Below, one piece after another: positions 24,502 to 34,049 of a stretch of 64,000 bases of DNA. A model generated the notes under the pieces. It was not told where the DNA came from. It made no database searches and saw only the letters and a program-made list of their open reading frames with translations. Location of the stretch: assembly GCA_900105225.1 (NCBI GenBank), contig LT629764.1, positions 2,745,501 through 2,809,500 of the forward strand, written 5' to 3'. This DNA is from Paenibacillaceae bacterium GAS479. GTDB taxonomy: Bacteria > Bacillota > Bacilli > Paenibacillales > Paenibacillaceae. Each line of letters starts with the position of its first letter. The first letter of the stretch is position 1. The position numbers and the translations under genes are program-made.

Positions 24502-26070
24502 TCAAAGTGGATCGGCCAAACAGACCCGATTACGCCCTTCCTCTTTGGCTCGATACAACGCCAGGTCTGCGCGACGGAACATCTCCGGATAGTCCGCTTG
24601 CCGACCGTCCTGAACCGTAGCAGCCCCGAAGCTAGCCCGAATTCGTACGATGCGCCCGTCGTTTGTGATCAGCTTGGCTTGCTCGGCGTCCTGTCTGATC
24701 GACTCTGCCAACTCAACGACTTGTTCTCCATTTAACCCTGGAAGCAGGAGGATAAACTCCTCGCCTCCGTAACGGGCAAACAGCATGCCGGGTTCGAGCC
24801 GCTCTTGACAGACCTCGACCATTTTCAGCAGAGCGGCATCTCCGGCTTCATGGCCGTAGGTGTCATTGATAACTTTGAAATGGTCAAGGTCAAACAGCAG
24901 CAGCGAGCAGGGCTTCTGTTCGCGGACACTGGCCGCCAATGCTTCGGCGGTTTTGGCAAGGAAGGCTCCGCGGTTCAGAATACCCGTCAGCGAGTCGAGG
25001 GAGGCCATGCGATGCAACTGCTCCTGCAAATTATGGCGTTCTGTCGTATCGCTGAGCACGAGCAGATGTCCGCCGCTGCGGCCGCTGCCGCGCCCGACGG
25101 GAGCCGAATAGACCTCGTAATAGACAGCGTCAGTGCCTGTTCCCCGGGCAAAAGGAATCGGGCGGCCAGGCGCAGCCAGCGCGGCGCGGAAAGCTGTGGA
25201 TGCTTCGGCTGGTAGACCAAGCTCCCTGATGCTGCCTCCGATGACAGCTCGTTCAAGCTCTGGCAGCAGATGCCGAGCAGAGCGATTGCTATCGAGCAGG
25301 CGCCAATCCGCGTCCATGACGAGTACGCCTTCGCCCATGCTTTCCATGACGGTATCGCGGGCGACCGGCAGGATGGAAAGCATATCGGCCCGTAGAAAAG
25401 CCCAGGCGTACAAAGCACTCGTTATGCATAACACTACGGGTACTGGATCGATATCATAGGGGCTTAGCCCGAGAAGATAAGCCAGTGAAGCGCAGATCGG
25501 CAGAGCGATGCCGAGTGCAACGGCGATCAATTGCGGCTTGAAGCCCCCAGAAGGTTTCATCAAAAGGAATAGTACGAGAATGAGGCTAAGCATGAGAACG
25601 CCGGAAGTGTAGCTGCCGTGCACGACATACCATTCGCCCATGACGAAGTCTACGTTGCGCACGCCTCCGCTTTCGCGAAAGTACATTTCGCGATAGAACA
25701 TACGGTGATAGGGATTGGTGGCTACGAACATAAAGGTCAGCTTCGGAATGACGAATAAGAGCAGCTTGCCGTTGCGGGATAAAATATCCTGTTTGCCGAG
25801 CAGTTCCAGCACCATTAGCAGGGTCAGCGGCGCAGCAAAGGGCATGCCCGCATATTGCACAGTCGTCCAGAATTGGACTTCTGCGAGAGTGTCGGAAGCC
25901 TTTTCGAACGCGGCGCCGAACGTATACAAGATGAAGGAAGCACAGAGCAACAAATAGAGTCGGCGCACGGATACCATTCCACGGATCATAAGCGCATACA
26001 AGGCGACTAGCACATTGAGGACGCCGCTAAGCGCGGCGAGTACGATATAGACAGCGGTAAAAGCAGGCAT
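24502..26070 (-). CDS. Membrane-bound diguanylate cyclase (7TM-PAS-GGDEF)
   Basis: Predicted order: a seven-helix membrane region of the histidine-kinase N-terminal 7TM type (residues about 1-215), a PAS-like segment (MESMGEGVLVMDADWRLLDSN, to VLSDTTERHN), and a GGDEF domain from about 355 to the end. The domain has DSLTGILNRGAF, LLLFDLDHFKVINDTYGHEAGD and the catalytic ARYGGEEFI, so synthesis of cyclic di-GMP is expected. The Asp of the usual RxxD inhibitory site is missing. Start: the frame opens at 26109, but AAGGA is placed for the ATG at 26070 (MPAFTAVYIV, 522 aa). Pairs in function with the HD-GYP protein at 11730. Confidence 0.88.
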   Translation of the reverse strand: MPAFTAVYIVLAALSGVLNVLVALYALMIRGMVSVRRLYLLLCASFILYTFGAAFEKASDTLAEVQFWTTVQYAGMPFAAPLTLLMVLELLGKQDILSRNGKLLLFVIPKLTFMFVATNPYHRMFYREMYFRESGGVRNVDFVMGEWYVVHGSYTSGVLMLSLILVLFLLMKPSGGFKPQLIAVALGIALPICASLAYLLGLSPYDIDPVPVVLCITSALYAWAFLRADMLSILPVARDTVMESMGEGVLVMDADWRLLDSNRSARHLLPELERAVIGGSIRELGLPAEASTAFRAALAAPGRPIPFARGTGTDAVYYEVYSAPVGRGSGRSGGHLLVLSDTTERHNLQEQLHRMASLDSLTGILNRGAFLAKTAEALAASVREQKPCSLLLFDLDHFKVINDTYGHEAGDAALLKMVEVCQERLEPGMLFARYGGEEFILLLPGLNGEQVVELAESIRQDAEQAKLITNDGRIVRIRASFGAATVQDGRQADYPEMFRRADLALYRAKEEGRNRVCLADPL

Positions 26071-26295
26071 AACATGACATCCTTGTCGGAAAATGTTGTA
26101 ATCTACCATCAGCGTAGCATAGTGAGGCAGGTTTAGGAATGTAAAATTGCGTCATTTTGTTGCAGTGCAGCCCGGCTGCTTTCAATGGAAAGCAATTGTG
26201 GCGGCAAGCGGAAAAGCCCTTCCTTTTGCCATGTCGGCAGTTGGAAGGGCAGTGGGGTAGCAATGGGAATTAGTCGGGAATTAAGCAACGATTCC

Positions 26296-27099
26296 TTATT
26301 TCACAAGAGCGAGCAACGTTTCGTTGAATTTATCCGGCTCGTCGAACAGCATCGCGTGGCCGCTCTCCTCAAAGCGGATCAGCTCTGCTTGAGGAACGAG
26401 CTCCAGCGTTTTTTCCGCCAGCTCTAGCGGGCAGATCTTATCTTGAACACCGTGCAGCACCGTCACTGGAACCGAGATCGCCGGCAAGTCGCCTCGCAGA
26501 TCCTCATCGCGCAGTGATTCCATCGCCCGGACGGTGGCATGGGCAGTCGATTCCAGACAGATCATGCTCAACCACTGGGCGAATGGCTGGGAAGGCTGCT
26601 TGCCGACGAATTGTTTACCGAACGCCTCGATCATCGCAGGACGATCTTTATGGGTATCGTTTATCATCGTGTCTACTTGTTTGACCGGAGCGCCATAAGG
26701 GAAGTCCTCCGCCCGGGTGAAACGTGGAGCTGCAGCTCCTGCCAGTATGAGACGAGATACGCCGTGCTCGTTGTGCAAGTTCATGTAGCGAACGGCTATC
26801 GCGCCGCCCATCGAGAAGCCAACGAGTGTGAATCGCTCCAAGCCCAGCTTGTCCACGACAGCTCGCACGTCATCGGCCATGCGGTCGTAAGAATAGTTTT
26901 CCCATGGGCCGTCGGATTTGCCAAAACCGCGGAAGTCGATGCCAATGAAGCGGAGTCCTTGTTGCGGAAGCAGCATGGACTGGTATTCAAACATCCTCGA
27001 GCTAGCCGGCCAACCGTGCAGGAAAACGACAGGCTCCCCTTGTCCAAGGTCCTCTACATACAGCTTTACTCCGGGTTCAACCTCAATATATTTGCCCAT
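26296..27099 (-). CDS. Alpha/beta hydrolase
   Basis: Typical fold: oxyanion-hole block VVFLHGWPASSRMFEYQ, nucleophile elbow LVGFSMGGAIA (Ser near residue 95), probable acid Asp in VLHGVQDKICPLE and catalytic His in EESGHAMLFDEPDKFN. 267 aa. The pattern is close to non-haem chloroperoxidase/arylesterase-type hydrolases, but the substrate cannot be told. Cytoplasmic; good AGGGAGGA site before the ATG. Monocistronic. Confidence 0.85.
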   Translation of the reverse strand: MGKYIEVEPGVKLYVEDLGQGEPVVFLHGWPASSRMFEYQSMLLPQQGLRFIGIDFRGFGKSDGPWENYSYDRMADDVRAVVDKLGLERFTLVGFSMGGAIAVRYMNLHNEHGVSRLILAGAAAPRFTRAEDFPYGAPVKQVDTMINDTHKDRPAMIEAFGKQFVGKQPSQPFAQWLSMICLESTAHATVRAMESLRDEDLRGDLPAISVPVTVLHGVQDKICPLELAEKTLELVPQAELIRFEESGHAMLFDEPDKFNETLLALVK

Positions 27100-27355
27100 A
27101 AGACGATTCCTCCCTAGTTTAAATTACTTCTTTCATAACAAGCTCCATTCGTATTCTTACCCTCGTCTATTCCCGGCTACGCGCGGATTTTATGTCGGCT
27201 TCCCGCCAGTTGTTGATTTCAGCAGCTTTGCGTGAATTGCTTGTCAGGTGGCCCTCTTCATCAAGAGAATCTTTCTACAGCGGGGTGATGGTGCAGAAGT
27301 TGCGGAAAATGGTACAATAAATACAAACGGGTGTTCGGTCGAAGGGAGTTGCGGT

Positions 27356-29944
27356 ATGGAGGAAAAGGAATCCGGAGTGGAAGCAGCTCTCGAGGGCACA
27401 AGGCTGCGAATCGCGGTGCGGGCACTGGCCGAATATGCCTGCCGAAGTGGCAGCATCGAGTATGGGTTTCGTAGCGGAGCGACGTTGTCCGAAGGAACCC
27501 GCATCCATAAGGAGATACAAGCGGCCTACGGCGAAGGGGACGAGCGTGAGCTTTTCTTAAGGGCGGAGCTGGAGCATGCGGGCGTGGAGTGGACGGTGGA
27601 GGGCCGCTGCGACGGGTTGCTTCAGGAGGAAGGCGGCGGTGCGGCAGTTGACGAGATCAAGTCGACCTCCGGTCGCTTGGAAGATATTCCCAATGACGGC
27701 TGGCCCGTCCACTGGGCTCAAGCAATGGGCTACGCCTATATTTATGCCGTGCAGCAGGGGCAGGAGTCGATGCGTGTGCAGCTGACCTATGTGCAAATGG
27801 AATCAGGTGCCATTCGCAGGCTGAGCCGGATTTGCACCGTGGATGAACTGAGAGATTTGCTGCTTGGCCTGCTTAACGCTTACGCCCCGTATGCTCGCAT
27901 GATGCAGCAGCATCGTGAGCGGCGCGATAGCAGCCTGGTGGAACTGGACTTTCCGTTCGGCGGCTTTCGCCCGGGGCAAAAGAAGCTCTCGGCCGCTGTA
28001 TATCGGACGCTGGAAGGTCGCGGCGGGCTGTTCGCCAAGGCTCCGACCGGCATCGGCAAAACGATGTCGGTGCTGTGGCCGGCGGTACGCTCGCTTGGCG
28101 GGGAGAACGTAGCCCGCCTGTTTTATCTTACGGCCCGGACGACGACGCGGGCGGCTGCCGAAGATGCCCTGCGGCGAATGGAAGCCGGAGGGCTCAAACT
28201 TCATGCGGTAACCTTGACCGCCAAGGAAAAGATCTGCCCGCAGATGGTTGTGCGCTGCGACAAGGCGGAATGCCCTTTTGCCGACGGATACTTCGACCGG
28301 ATCAATGGGGCTGTGCTCGATCTGCTGGAGCAGGAGACACTAATCACGCGCGAGACCGTGGAGCGATACGCGATGAAGCATAGGGTTTGCCCGTTCGAGT
28401 TCTCGCTGGATGCTGCTTATGCGGCCGATGTGGTTATTGGCGATTACAATTACGTCTTCGACCCCAAGGTATCGTTGAAAAGGTTTCTAGCCGAACAGGC
28501 ACGCCGCGCGGTGCTACTCGTGGACGAGGCGCATAACCTGCCCGATCGTGCCCGGTCGATGTACTCCGCCTCGCTGGAGAAAGCGCCATTCCTGGCGCTT
28601 CAGCGCTCCTTCAAGAGCAGCGCGCCGGCGCTGGCGACGGCCGCCAAGGCCGTGAATGCGCAGTTCATCGCGCTGCGCAAAGAGATGGACGCCGGCGGAA
28701 CAGGGCCGGCGGGATTGAGCGCTGCCGGCGCAGGCGTGTTTGCCGCAGCTGAGCCTCCCGCTGAGCTGCTGGAGGTGGCGCGCAGCTTCGCCGCGGAGGC
28801 AGCAGCGGTGCTGGCCGCTGGAGTCCCGGCGGGCACGTCGCCGGAGGATGCGCAGCTGCTGCTGGACGTTTACTGGACTGCAAAAGCATTCGATGCCGCT
28901 GGCGGTTGGTACGATGAGCGCTTCACGGTCATGGTCGAGCGCTCTAAGGGCTCATCGCTCAAGGTGACGCTCCAATGCCTTGACCCTTCGCAATTGCTGC
29001 GGCAGACGGGACGCCAGTATGGCGGGCGTGTGTTCTTTTCGGCGACGCTGTCTCCGCTGCCGTTCTATATGGATCAGCTGGGGGCCGAGGAGGAGGATCG
29101 CTCGCTGACGCTGCCTTCGCCCTTCGATCCTGCTCAGCTGGATGCCAAGATCCTGCCGCTCTCCACGAGATATGCGGATCGCGGCGATACGCTCCAGCCG
29201 CTCGTTCGAGCGCTGCTGGCGGCCGCCTCGGATACGGGCGGTAACTGGCTGGTATTTTTCCCGTCGTATGCCTATATGAACGCGGCTTATCGCCAGTTGC
29301 TGATTGAGCTCGGTGTGGACGATGGAGCGGATAGCGGTACGGATAGCGTTACGGGAGGCAATACGGATAGGGATGAGACACAGCCCGAGTCCGCGCCACC
29401 ACCTGGTTCCAAGTCGCAATTCGCTGTAATGTCGCAGTCAGACTCTACGCCGCTGCCAGGGGACGAGCTAACGTTACCTCTCACAGAGGGACGAGAGCTG
29501 CATCTTCTGCTTCAGCGGACGGAGATGTCGGAGGAGGAGCGGGATCTCTTTCTCTCGGCCTATCAGCCGGTCGGTGAGGACGGCGAGGGTAGTTTAGTGC
29601 GCATGGGTTTTGCGGTCATGGGTGGCATTTTTTCGGAAGGGATCGATCTGGCAGGGGACAAGCTGACCGGGGTAGCGATTATCGGTGTCGGCCTGCCGCA
29701 GATCGGACCGGAGCGCGATTTGCTGTCCGCCTACGAACAGCGCCAAGGACGAAACGGCTTCGATTACGCCTATGTCTATCCCGGCATTAGCAAGGTGCTG
29801 CAGGCGGGAGGCCGCCTTATCCGCAGCGAACAGGATCGCGGCACGTTGCTGCTGATCGACGACCGCTACCGACAGCCCCGCTATCGACGGCTGTTGCCGG
29901 AGGAATGGCTGATTGCTGTCGATCGCGGAGGAACGATTCAATAG
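27356..29944 (+). CDS. PD-(D/E)XK nuclease fused to XPD/DinG-type DNA helicase
   Basis: Residues 1-170 look like a RecB/Cas4-type nuclease: EGRCDGLLQEEGGGAAVDEIKST contains the spaced Asp and ExK of the PD-(D/E)XK core, followed by HWAQAMGYAYIYA (the QxxxY helix). From about 195 it is a superfamily 2 helicase: Walker A KAPTGIGKTMSV, four Cys spaced as in iron-sulfur XPD enzymes (ICPQMVVRCDKAECPF and RVCPFEF), Walker B LLVDEAHNLPDRA, motif VFFSATLSP, and the C-terminal FSEGIDLAG and QAGGRLIRSEQDRG. A variable low-complexity insert lies near residues 660-715. The ATG at 27356 has GAAGGGAG 7 bp before it (862 aa). Role: repair or processing of structured DNA is inferred. Confidence 0.85.
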   Translation: MEEKESGVEAALEGTRLRIAVRALAEYACRSGSIEYGFRSGATLSEGTRIHKEIQAAYGEGDERELFLRAELEHAGVEWTVEGRCDGLLQEEGGGAAVDEIKSTSGRLEDIPNDGWPVHWAQAMGYAYIYAVQQGQESMRVQLTYVQMESGAIRRLSRICTVDELRDLLLGLLNAYAPYARMMQQHRERRDSSLVELDFPFGGFRPGQKKLSAAVYRTLEGRGGLFAKAPTGIGKTMSVLWPAVRSLGGENVARLFYLTARTTTRAAAEDALRRMEAGGLKLHAVTLTAKEKICPQMVVRCDKAECPFADGYFDRINGAVLDLLEQETLITRETVERYAMKHRVCPFEFSLDAAYAADVVIGDYNYVFDPKVSLKRFLAEQARRAVLLVDEAHNLPDRARSMYSASLEKAPFLALQRSFKSSAPALATAAKAVNAQFIALRKEMDAGGTGPAGLSAAGAGVFAAAEPPAELLEVARSFAAEAAAVLAAGVPAGTSPEDAQLLLDVYWTAKAFDAAGGWYDERFTVMVERSKGSSLKVTLQCLDPSQLLRQTGRQYGGRVFFSATLSPLPFYMDQLGAEEEDRSLTLPSPFDPAQLDAKILPLSTRYADRGDTLQPLVRALLAAASDTGGNWLVFFPSYAYMNAAYRQLLIELGVDDGADSGTDSVTGGNTDRDETQPESAPPPGSKSQFAVMSQSDSTPLPGDELTLPLTEGRELHLLLQRTEMSEEERDLFLSAYQPVGEDGEGSLVRMGFAVMGGIFSEGIDLAGDKLTGVAIIGVGLPQIGPERDLLSAYEQRQGRNGFDYAYVYPGISKVLQAGGRLIRSEQDRGTLLLIDDRYRQPRYRRLLPEEWLIAVDRGGTIQ

Positions 29945-29965
29945 CATCTTGAAAAAAGAATTCAT

Positions 29966-30274
29966 CTACTGTACTCGCCTCATAGCGAGCTGAAAACCGA
30001 TCTGGATCTGGGACGCTTCCCCGCTGGCAAATTCGATACGAATGATCTCATTTTGCACGCAGGAAGATTCGCCTATAACTTCTTGCGCATCATGGGACAA
30101 GAAAGCTTGCGTGAGGACGACGCCCCGATTCGCGGAGGCGTAAAGCGTCGACACATTCGTACCGTCATTCAAAACATCGTGTACATCGTAGCCAGAGTCA
30201 GTCGGTACGCGCGCCAAACGAGGTTCAATTTTGGACGTTATAGTCCGTTGTAGACCGTGCGACGAGTGTACCAA
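29966..30274 (-). CDS. Possible small protein of unknown function
   Basis: 102 codons with a TTG start preceded by CAAAGG; convergent with the helicase. The second half (EFASGEASQIQIGFQLAMRR) and GYDVHDVLNDGTNVSTLYAS look protein-like, with no membrane segment. No motif recognised. A plus-strand frame exists over the same bases but is less convincing. I keep it as a low-confidence gene. Confidence 0.4.
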   Translation of the reverse strand: MVHSSHGLQRTITSKIEPRLARVPTDSGYDVHDVLNDGTNVSTLYASANRGVVLTQAFLSHDAQEVIGESSCVQNEIIRIEFASGEASQIQIGFQLAMRRVQ

Positions 30275-30473
30275 GCCTTTGCCTGACGGAAGGCAAACGA
30301 CCCACCCATTCTTATTTTCCTAATATATGCCTATATATCCCTATTTTAAGGCGTTTTTTTGCTGTACCCAATGAACAGAATCGGATCCGATTCATCTCCA
30401 TCGATGAGGCATCTCATAACTTTTATCCACTTTACGCCTTCTCTGGTAAGAGCTAATCACGCTTGTCACGGAT

Positions 30474-31448
30474 TCAGGTATTCTCAAATAATGGTACAAT
30501 ATGTTTTTCGATCAATTCAATTCGATTCTTTGCTCGTGACATAAAACGAGAAGCTATAGCGATTACTATTTCCTTCTCTTTATTTACGAAGATCGCATTT
30601 CCACCGTCACCCAAAGCTATATAACAATCATTTTGCTTGTTGTCAACAATCCACCATAAATAGCCGTAAGACAACTCTCCGCATCGACTGTTTTCTTTAG
30701 TACTGTCCTCGATCCATTTTGAGGATAGAAATTGCTCGCCGTTCCAAGTCCCTCCATTTAAGTATAGCTGTCCGATTTTTGCCATATCCCGTGGTGTTAT
30801 GGCCAGCCCCCAACCGCCAGTATTCGTGCCTTTAGGATCCACTACCCAACCACGAACATATCTATCTTTAAGAAAAGCAATATAGTCCTCTTTACAATGT
30901 ACATACGCATTATGGGGTGCTTTGATTCCAAGTGGATCAAAAAGATTTTTAGTGGCAAAAGCAAGCAAAGATTGACCTGTTGCTTTTACGAGAATTTCAG
31001 AGAGAATCTGTATACCGATAGTTGAATAGTTAAACCCTTCAAAATCGCCCTTACCGCCCAACAAATCCAGAGCAGCTTTTGTCCAATCATCGCTTGTATA
31101 CACCTTTGTATATGGCTCCGATTTGTACTTATACGGTGCAGTCATTGTTAGCATATTTTTTATTGAAACGCGCTGTATCGATTTTTCTCCGCGTTTGACC
31201 GTGTAGTCGGGGAAAAATTCTAATATTTTCTGGTTTATGCTTTTAATATAGCCTTTGTCTATGGCAATACCCATCAATGCAGAAACAACGCTCTTTGTCA
31301 CCGATGCAATATGAATAGCATCACCAGCGGTGTAGCCGTCAAAATAGCCTTCATAGACCTTTTCACCACCGTGCATCACGACAATACCCGCAATATTATC
31401 ATAGTCTGTTTTTATAAGAGTTTCGAGATCTGTAATTTTTTTATTCAT
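30474..31448 (-). CDS. Serine beta-lactamase-fold protein (class C/PBP-like hydrolase)
   Basis: 324 aa with the SxxK motif in HIASVTKSVVSALMG (Ser near residue 49), a Tyr motif as YSTIG where the family usually has YxN, and a C-terminal ALGDGGNAIFV in the position of the KTG-like box. This resembles esterase/peptidase members of the beta-lactamase family rather than resistance enzymes. No signal peptide, so cytoplasmic. AGGAGGAGATAAT lies before the ATG. AT-rich compared with its neighbours and next to an IS66 remnant, so probably acquired. Confidence 0.82.
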   Translation of the reverse strand: MNKKITDLETLIKTDYDNIAGIVVMHGGEKVYEGYFDGYTAGDAIHIASVTKSVVSALMGIAIDKGYIKSINQKILEFFPDYTVKRGEKSIQRVSIKNMLTMTAPYKYKSEPYTKVYTSDDWTKAALDLLGGKGDFEGFNYSTIGIQILSEILVKATGQSLLAFATKNLFDPLGIKAPHNAYVHCKEDYIAFLKDRYVRGWVVDPKGTNTGGWGLAITPRDMAKIGQLYLNGGTWNGEQFLSSKWIEDSTKENSRCGELSYGYLWWIVDNKQNDCYIALGDGGNAIFVNKEKEIVIAIASRFMSRAKNRIELIEKHIVPLFENT

Positions 31449-31595
31449 TATTATCTCCTCCTATAACGTGTCTAAGAAGAGCATATAATGTTATAAAATT
31501 TTTTTCGATAGTACTTACCGTCAACATTTAGAATCTCCTAATATGACGCATTTTTTTAGACCTGATTTATTAAGTAGCAGCCTTTAGGTTACTAC

Positions 31596-32054
31596 TTAGG
31601 TAGTCTGAAATAGGAACTGTCCCCTGGTCGCGTCCGTTAGCGAGGCCAGCACGGGGATGTTTTGTTTTAGGCATGTGCTAATAAAGCCTCGAAGTCGAGC
31701 AAACCATTCCGCGCCTGTTGTGGTGCGAAAGGCTCGAGAGACCTTCTGTTTCACCTTGACCATGCGCAAATCTCGTTCCGCTTGGTTGTTGTCAAAGGGA
31801 ATCCGGACATCGTGAATAAACCGAAGAACGGTGTCTATGTAAAGACGGAACCGAATCGCAAGATTTTCCGCTTTGCTTTTCTTTCGCTTGCCTCCCGTGG
31901 CCTTCGGCTGCTTAGTGGCTTTGCTCGTCCACTCGGCAGCGCCTCGCGTAGCCAGCCTGCGATCAACTCCGTTTTCCTGATGAACGATAGTCATCTCCCT
32001 AGTCTTTGTTGTTCTGTCGAGAATGGATGTTCTGACATATTGATCGACTCGCAT
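31596..32054 (-). pseudogene. IS66-family transposase, C-terminal fragment
   Basis: Only about the last 150 codons are left. The block RIPFDNNQAERDLRMVKVKQ followed by GAEWFARLRGFISTCLKQ is the C-terminal signature of IS66 TnpC, including the final Glu of the DDE triad. The N-terminal zinc-finger and catalytic regions are missing upstream and the first residues of the frame are not transposase-like. No IS ends recognised. Confidence 0.8.
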
Positions 32055-32144
32055 AGAATCTAGTACGAGCTCTACGCTCTAAGCTGATGGAGCAGATCTA
32101 TGATTCAAGCGCATGGATAAAATTTCAAAGCACTCTAGTTATTT

Positions 32145-32190
32145 AATATACCGTTGGGTTAATATTTAAATATACGATCAGGTTAATATT
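32145..32190. promoter_or_regulatory. Direct repeat upstream of the carotenoid operon
   Basis: AATATAC-N5-GGTTAATATT occurs twice with a 24-bp period (32145-32166 and 32169-32190), about 80 bp before the first gene of the operon. The AT-rich block also holds -10-like sequences. It is the best candidate for an operator or activator site controlling the pigment genes. Confidence 0.45.
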
Positions 32191-32270
32191 GGCTGGGTCA
32201 GTTTTAATTTCGTTGACGATCTAACAAAGAATCTGAGGGCCGAGAAAGAGGAGCCATCACGGGAGAGTGG

Positions 32271-34049
32271 GTGTGTGATGTGGGAAAACGCATAAAAGCG
32301 ACCATCATTGGAGCCGGGCCGGGTGGATTGGCGGCAGCTATGCTGCTAGCGGCCAAAGGACATGAGGTGACCGTGCTGGAGAAGCAGACCTACCTCGGGG
32401 GAAGAACCTCTGCGCTTCGGTTGGGGGAGTACATTTTCGACCGGGGGCCAACGTTTCTGATGATGTTGCCGGTGTTGGAGGAGCTGTTCGAGCTGGCGGG
32501 TCGGCGGTTGCAGGACTATGTGGAGCTGAAAAGAGTCGATCCGCTGTACACGCTAAAGTTCGGTGAGCTGGAATTCTCCCCCGGCGGCAGCCCACATGAA
32601 ACGGCGCGTCAAATAGAGGAGCTGTTCCCCGGTAATGGGGAGCGCTATCTCCGATTTATGCATCGGGAAAGGGACAAGCTGGCCCGTGTGCTGCCGCTGT
32701 TGAAGCGTCCTTTTACGAGTGTGGGCGGCTACTTGTCGGCGGATATGCTGCGAGCGTTACCGCGCCTTGATGCGGCGGATACAGTTCATAAGCGGCTTTT
32801 GCGTTATTTTACCGATGAGCGGTTGCGTTGGGCGTTCTCCTTCCAATCCAAATACCTCGGCATGTCGCCCTGGGAATGTCCCGGCACCTTCACGATTCTC
32901 AGCTTCATGGAGCATGAATACGGCTTGCACCATCCCATTGGCGGCTTGAACCGGATCAGTGAGGCGATGGCGGATGTTGCGCGTGAGCATGGAGCGGACA
33001 TTCGAATGGGCTCGGGCGTGCGCCGAATTATCGTTGAACACGGTCGCACCTGCGGAGTGGAGTTGGATAGCGGCAAGCGGCTGGAGGCCGACGATGTTGT
33101 TATTAACGCAGACTTTGGCCATGCGGCGACACATCTATTCGAACCTGGAACACTGAAGTCTTACACTCCCGCCAAAATGAAAAAGAAAAAGCTATCCCTC
33201 TCCACCTTCATGTTATATCTGGGTATTAATGCCGAGCTTCCGCTTCCGCATCACAAAATCTTGTTCGCGGCCGACTACCGGAGCAATGTTGACGATATGA
33301 CGGAGCGCATGGTTTTGTCCGAGGAGCCTTCGCTGTACATTCACAATCCATCCAAGCTAGATCCAACGCTGGCGCCTTCGGGTAAATCCGCCCTTTATCT
33401 GCTCCTGCCCGTCCCGAATAATCGCTCCGGCATCAATTGGAAAGAGCAGGCTCAAGCCATGCGCACCGTCATGCTGGAGCGGCTGGCGGCGGAGTGCGGG
33501 CTCGCTGGCATCGCGGCGGTGGAGGCGCTTATCGAGGTGGAAGAGATGTACACGCCGGACGATTGGGAGCAACAGTCCTATGTATACGAGGGTGCGACGT
33601 TCAACCTGGCACACAGCCTGGATCAAATGATGTATCTGCGTCCCCGCAACAAGTTCCAAGAGGTCGACCATTGCTACCTTGTCGGAGGGGGCACGCATCC
33701 CGGGAGCGGCTTGCCGACGATTATCCAATCGGCGATTATAAGCGCGCAACTGCTGGAGGATTCGTATCGGGAAGCTTCTCGAAGACGAGGTTTGCTTGGC
33801 CGATGGAGGCGGGGCGCGCCTAACGTATTCGGCGCGTTCCATGCATCCGGCGAGTCCAGCTCATCGGCCGCGCCTAACGTATTCGGCGCCTCTGCCAAGT
33901 CTCATACATCCGGAAAACCCACGGCCTCTACCGCCTCCGGCGCTTTCTGTACATCCGGCGAATCTAGCATCTCGGCCGCGCCTAACGTATCCGGCACCTC
34001 CGCCGCGTTCCATGCATCCGGCGCCACACAAGAGGGGAGCCCCTCATGA
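32271..34049 (+). CDS. crtN: Carotenoid desaturase (CrtN/CrtI family) with repeat tail
   Basis: FAD-dependent desaturase of (diapo)phytoene. N-terminal dinucleotide-binding block IIGAGPGGLAAAMLLAAKGH followed by VLEKQTYLGGRTS and FDRGPTFLMM; C-terminal flavin motif CYLVGGGTHPGSGLP. The first 500 residues match the normal length of the family. After SYREASRRRGLLGRW comes a tail of about 80 residues made of imperfect APNVFGA-HASGESS repeats that other CrtN proteins lack. Start is a GTG behind GGGAGAG; start choice uncertain by a few codons. First gene of a seven-gene operon; its stop overlaps the next start by 4 bp (ATGA). Confidence 0.88.
   Translation: MCDVGKRIKATIIGAGPGGLAAAMLLAAKGHEVTVLEKQTYLGGRTSALRLGEYIFDRGPTFLMMLPVLEELFELAGRRLQDYVELKRVDPLYTLKFGELEFSPGGSPHETARQIEELFPGNGERYLRFMHRERDKLARVLPLLKRPFTSVGGYLSADMLRALPRLDAADTVHKRLLRYFTDERLRWAFSFQSKYLGMSPWECPGTFTILSFMEHEYGLHHPIGGLNRISEAMADVAREHGADIRMGSGVRRIIVEHGRTCGVELDSGKRLEADDVVINADFGHAATHLFEPGTLKSYTPAKMKKKKLSLSTFMLYLGINAELPLPHHKILFAADYRSNVDDMTERMVLSEEPSLYIHNPSKLDPTLAPSGKSALYLLLPVPNNRSGINWKEQAQAMRTVMLERLAAECGLAGIAAVEALIEVEEMYTPDDWEQQSYVYEGATFNLAHSLDQMMYLRPRNKFQEVDHCYLVGGGTHPGSGLPTIIQSAIISAQLLEDSYREASRRRGLLGRWRRGAPNVFGAFHASGESSSSAAPNVFGASAKSHTSGKPTASTASGAFCTSGESSISAAPNVSGTSAAFHASGATQEGSPS
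33810..34030. repeat. Degenerate in-frame repeats at the 3' end of crtN
   Basis: The block GCGCCTAACGTATTCGGC recurs near 33816, 33870 and 33978 (the last with one change), with CATCCGGCGA-like pieces between. The frame is kept throughout, giving a Ser/Ala/Gly-rich tail. A second frame is also open across the repeats. Confidence 0.65.
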
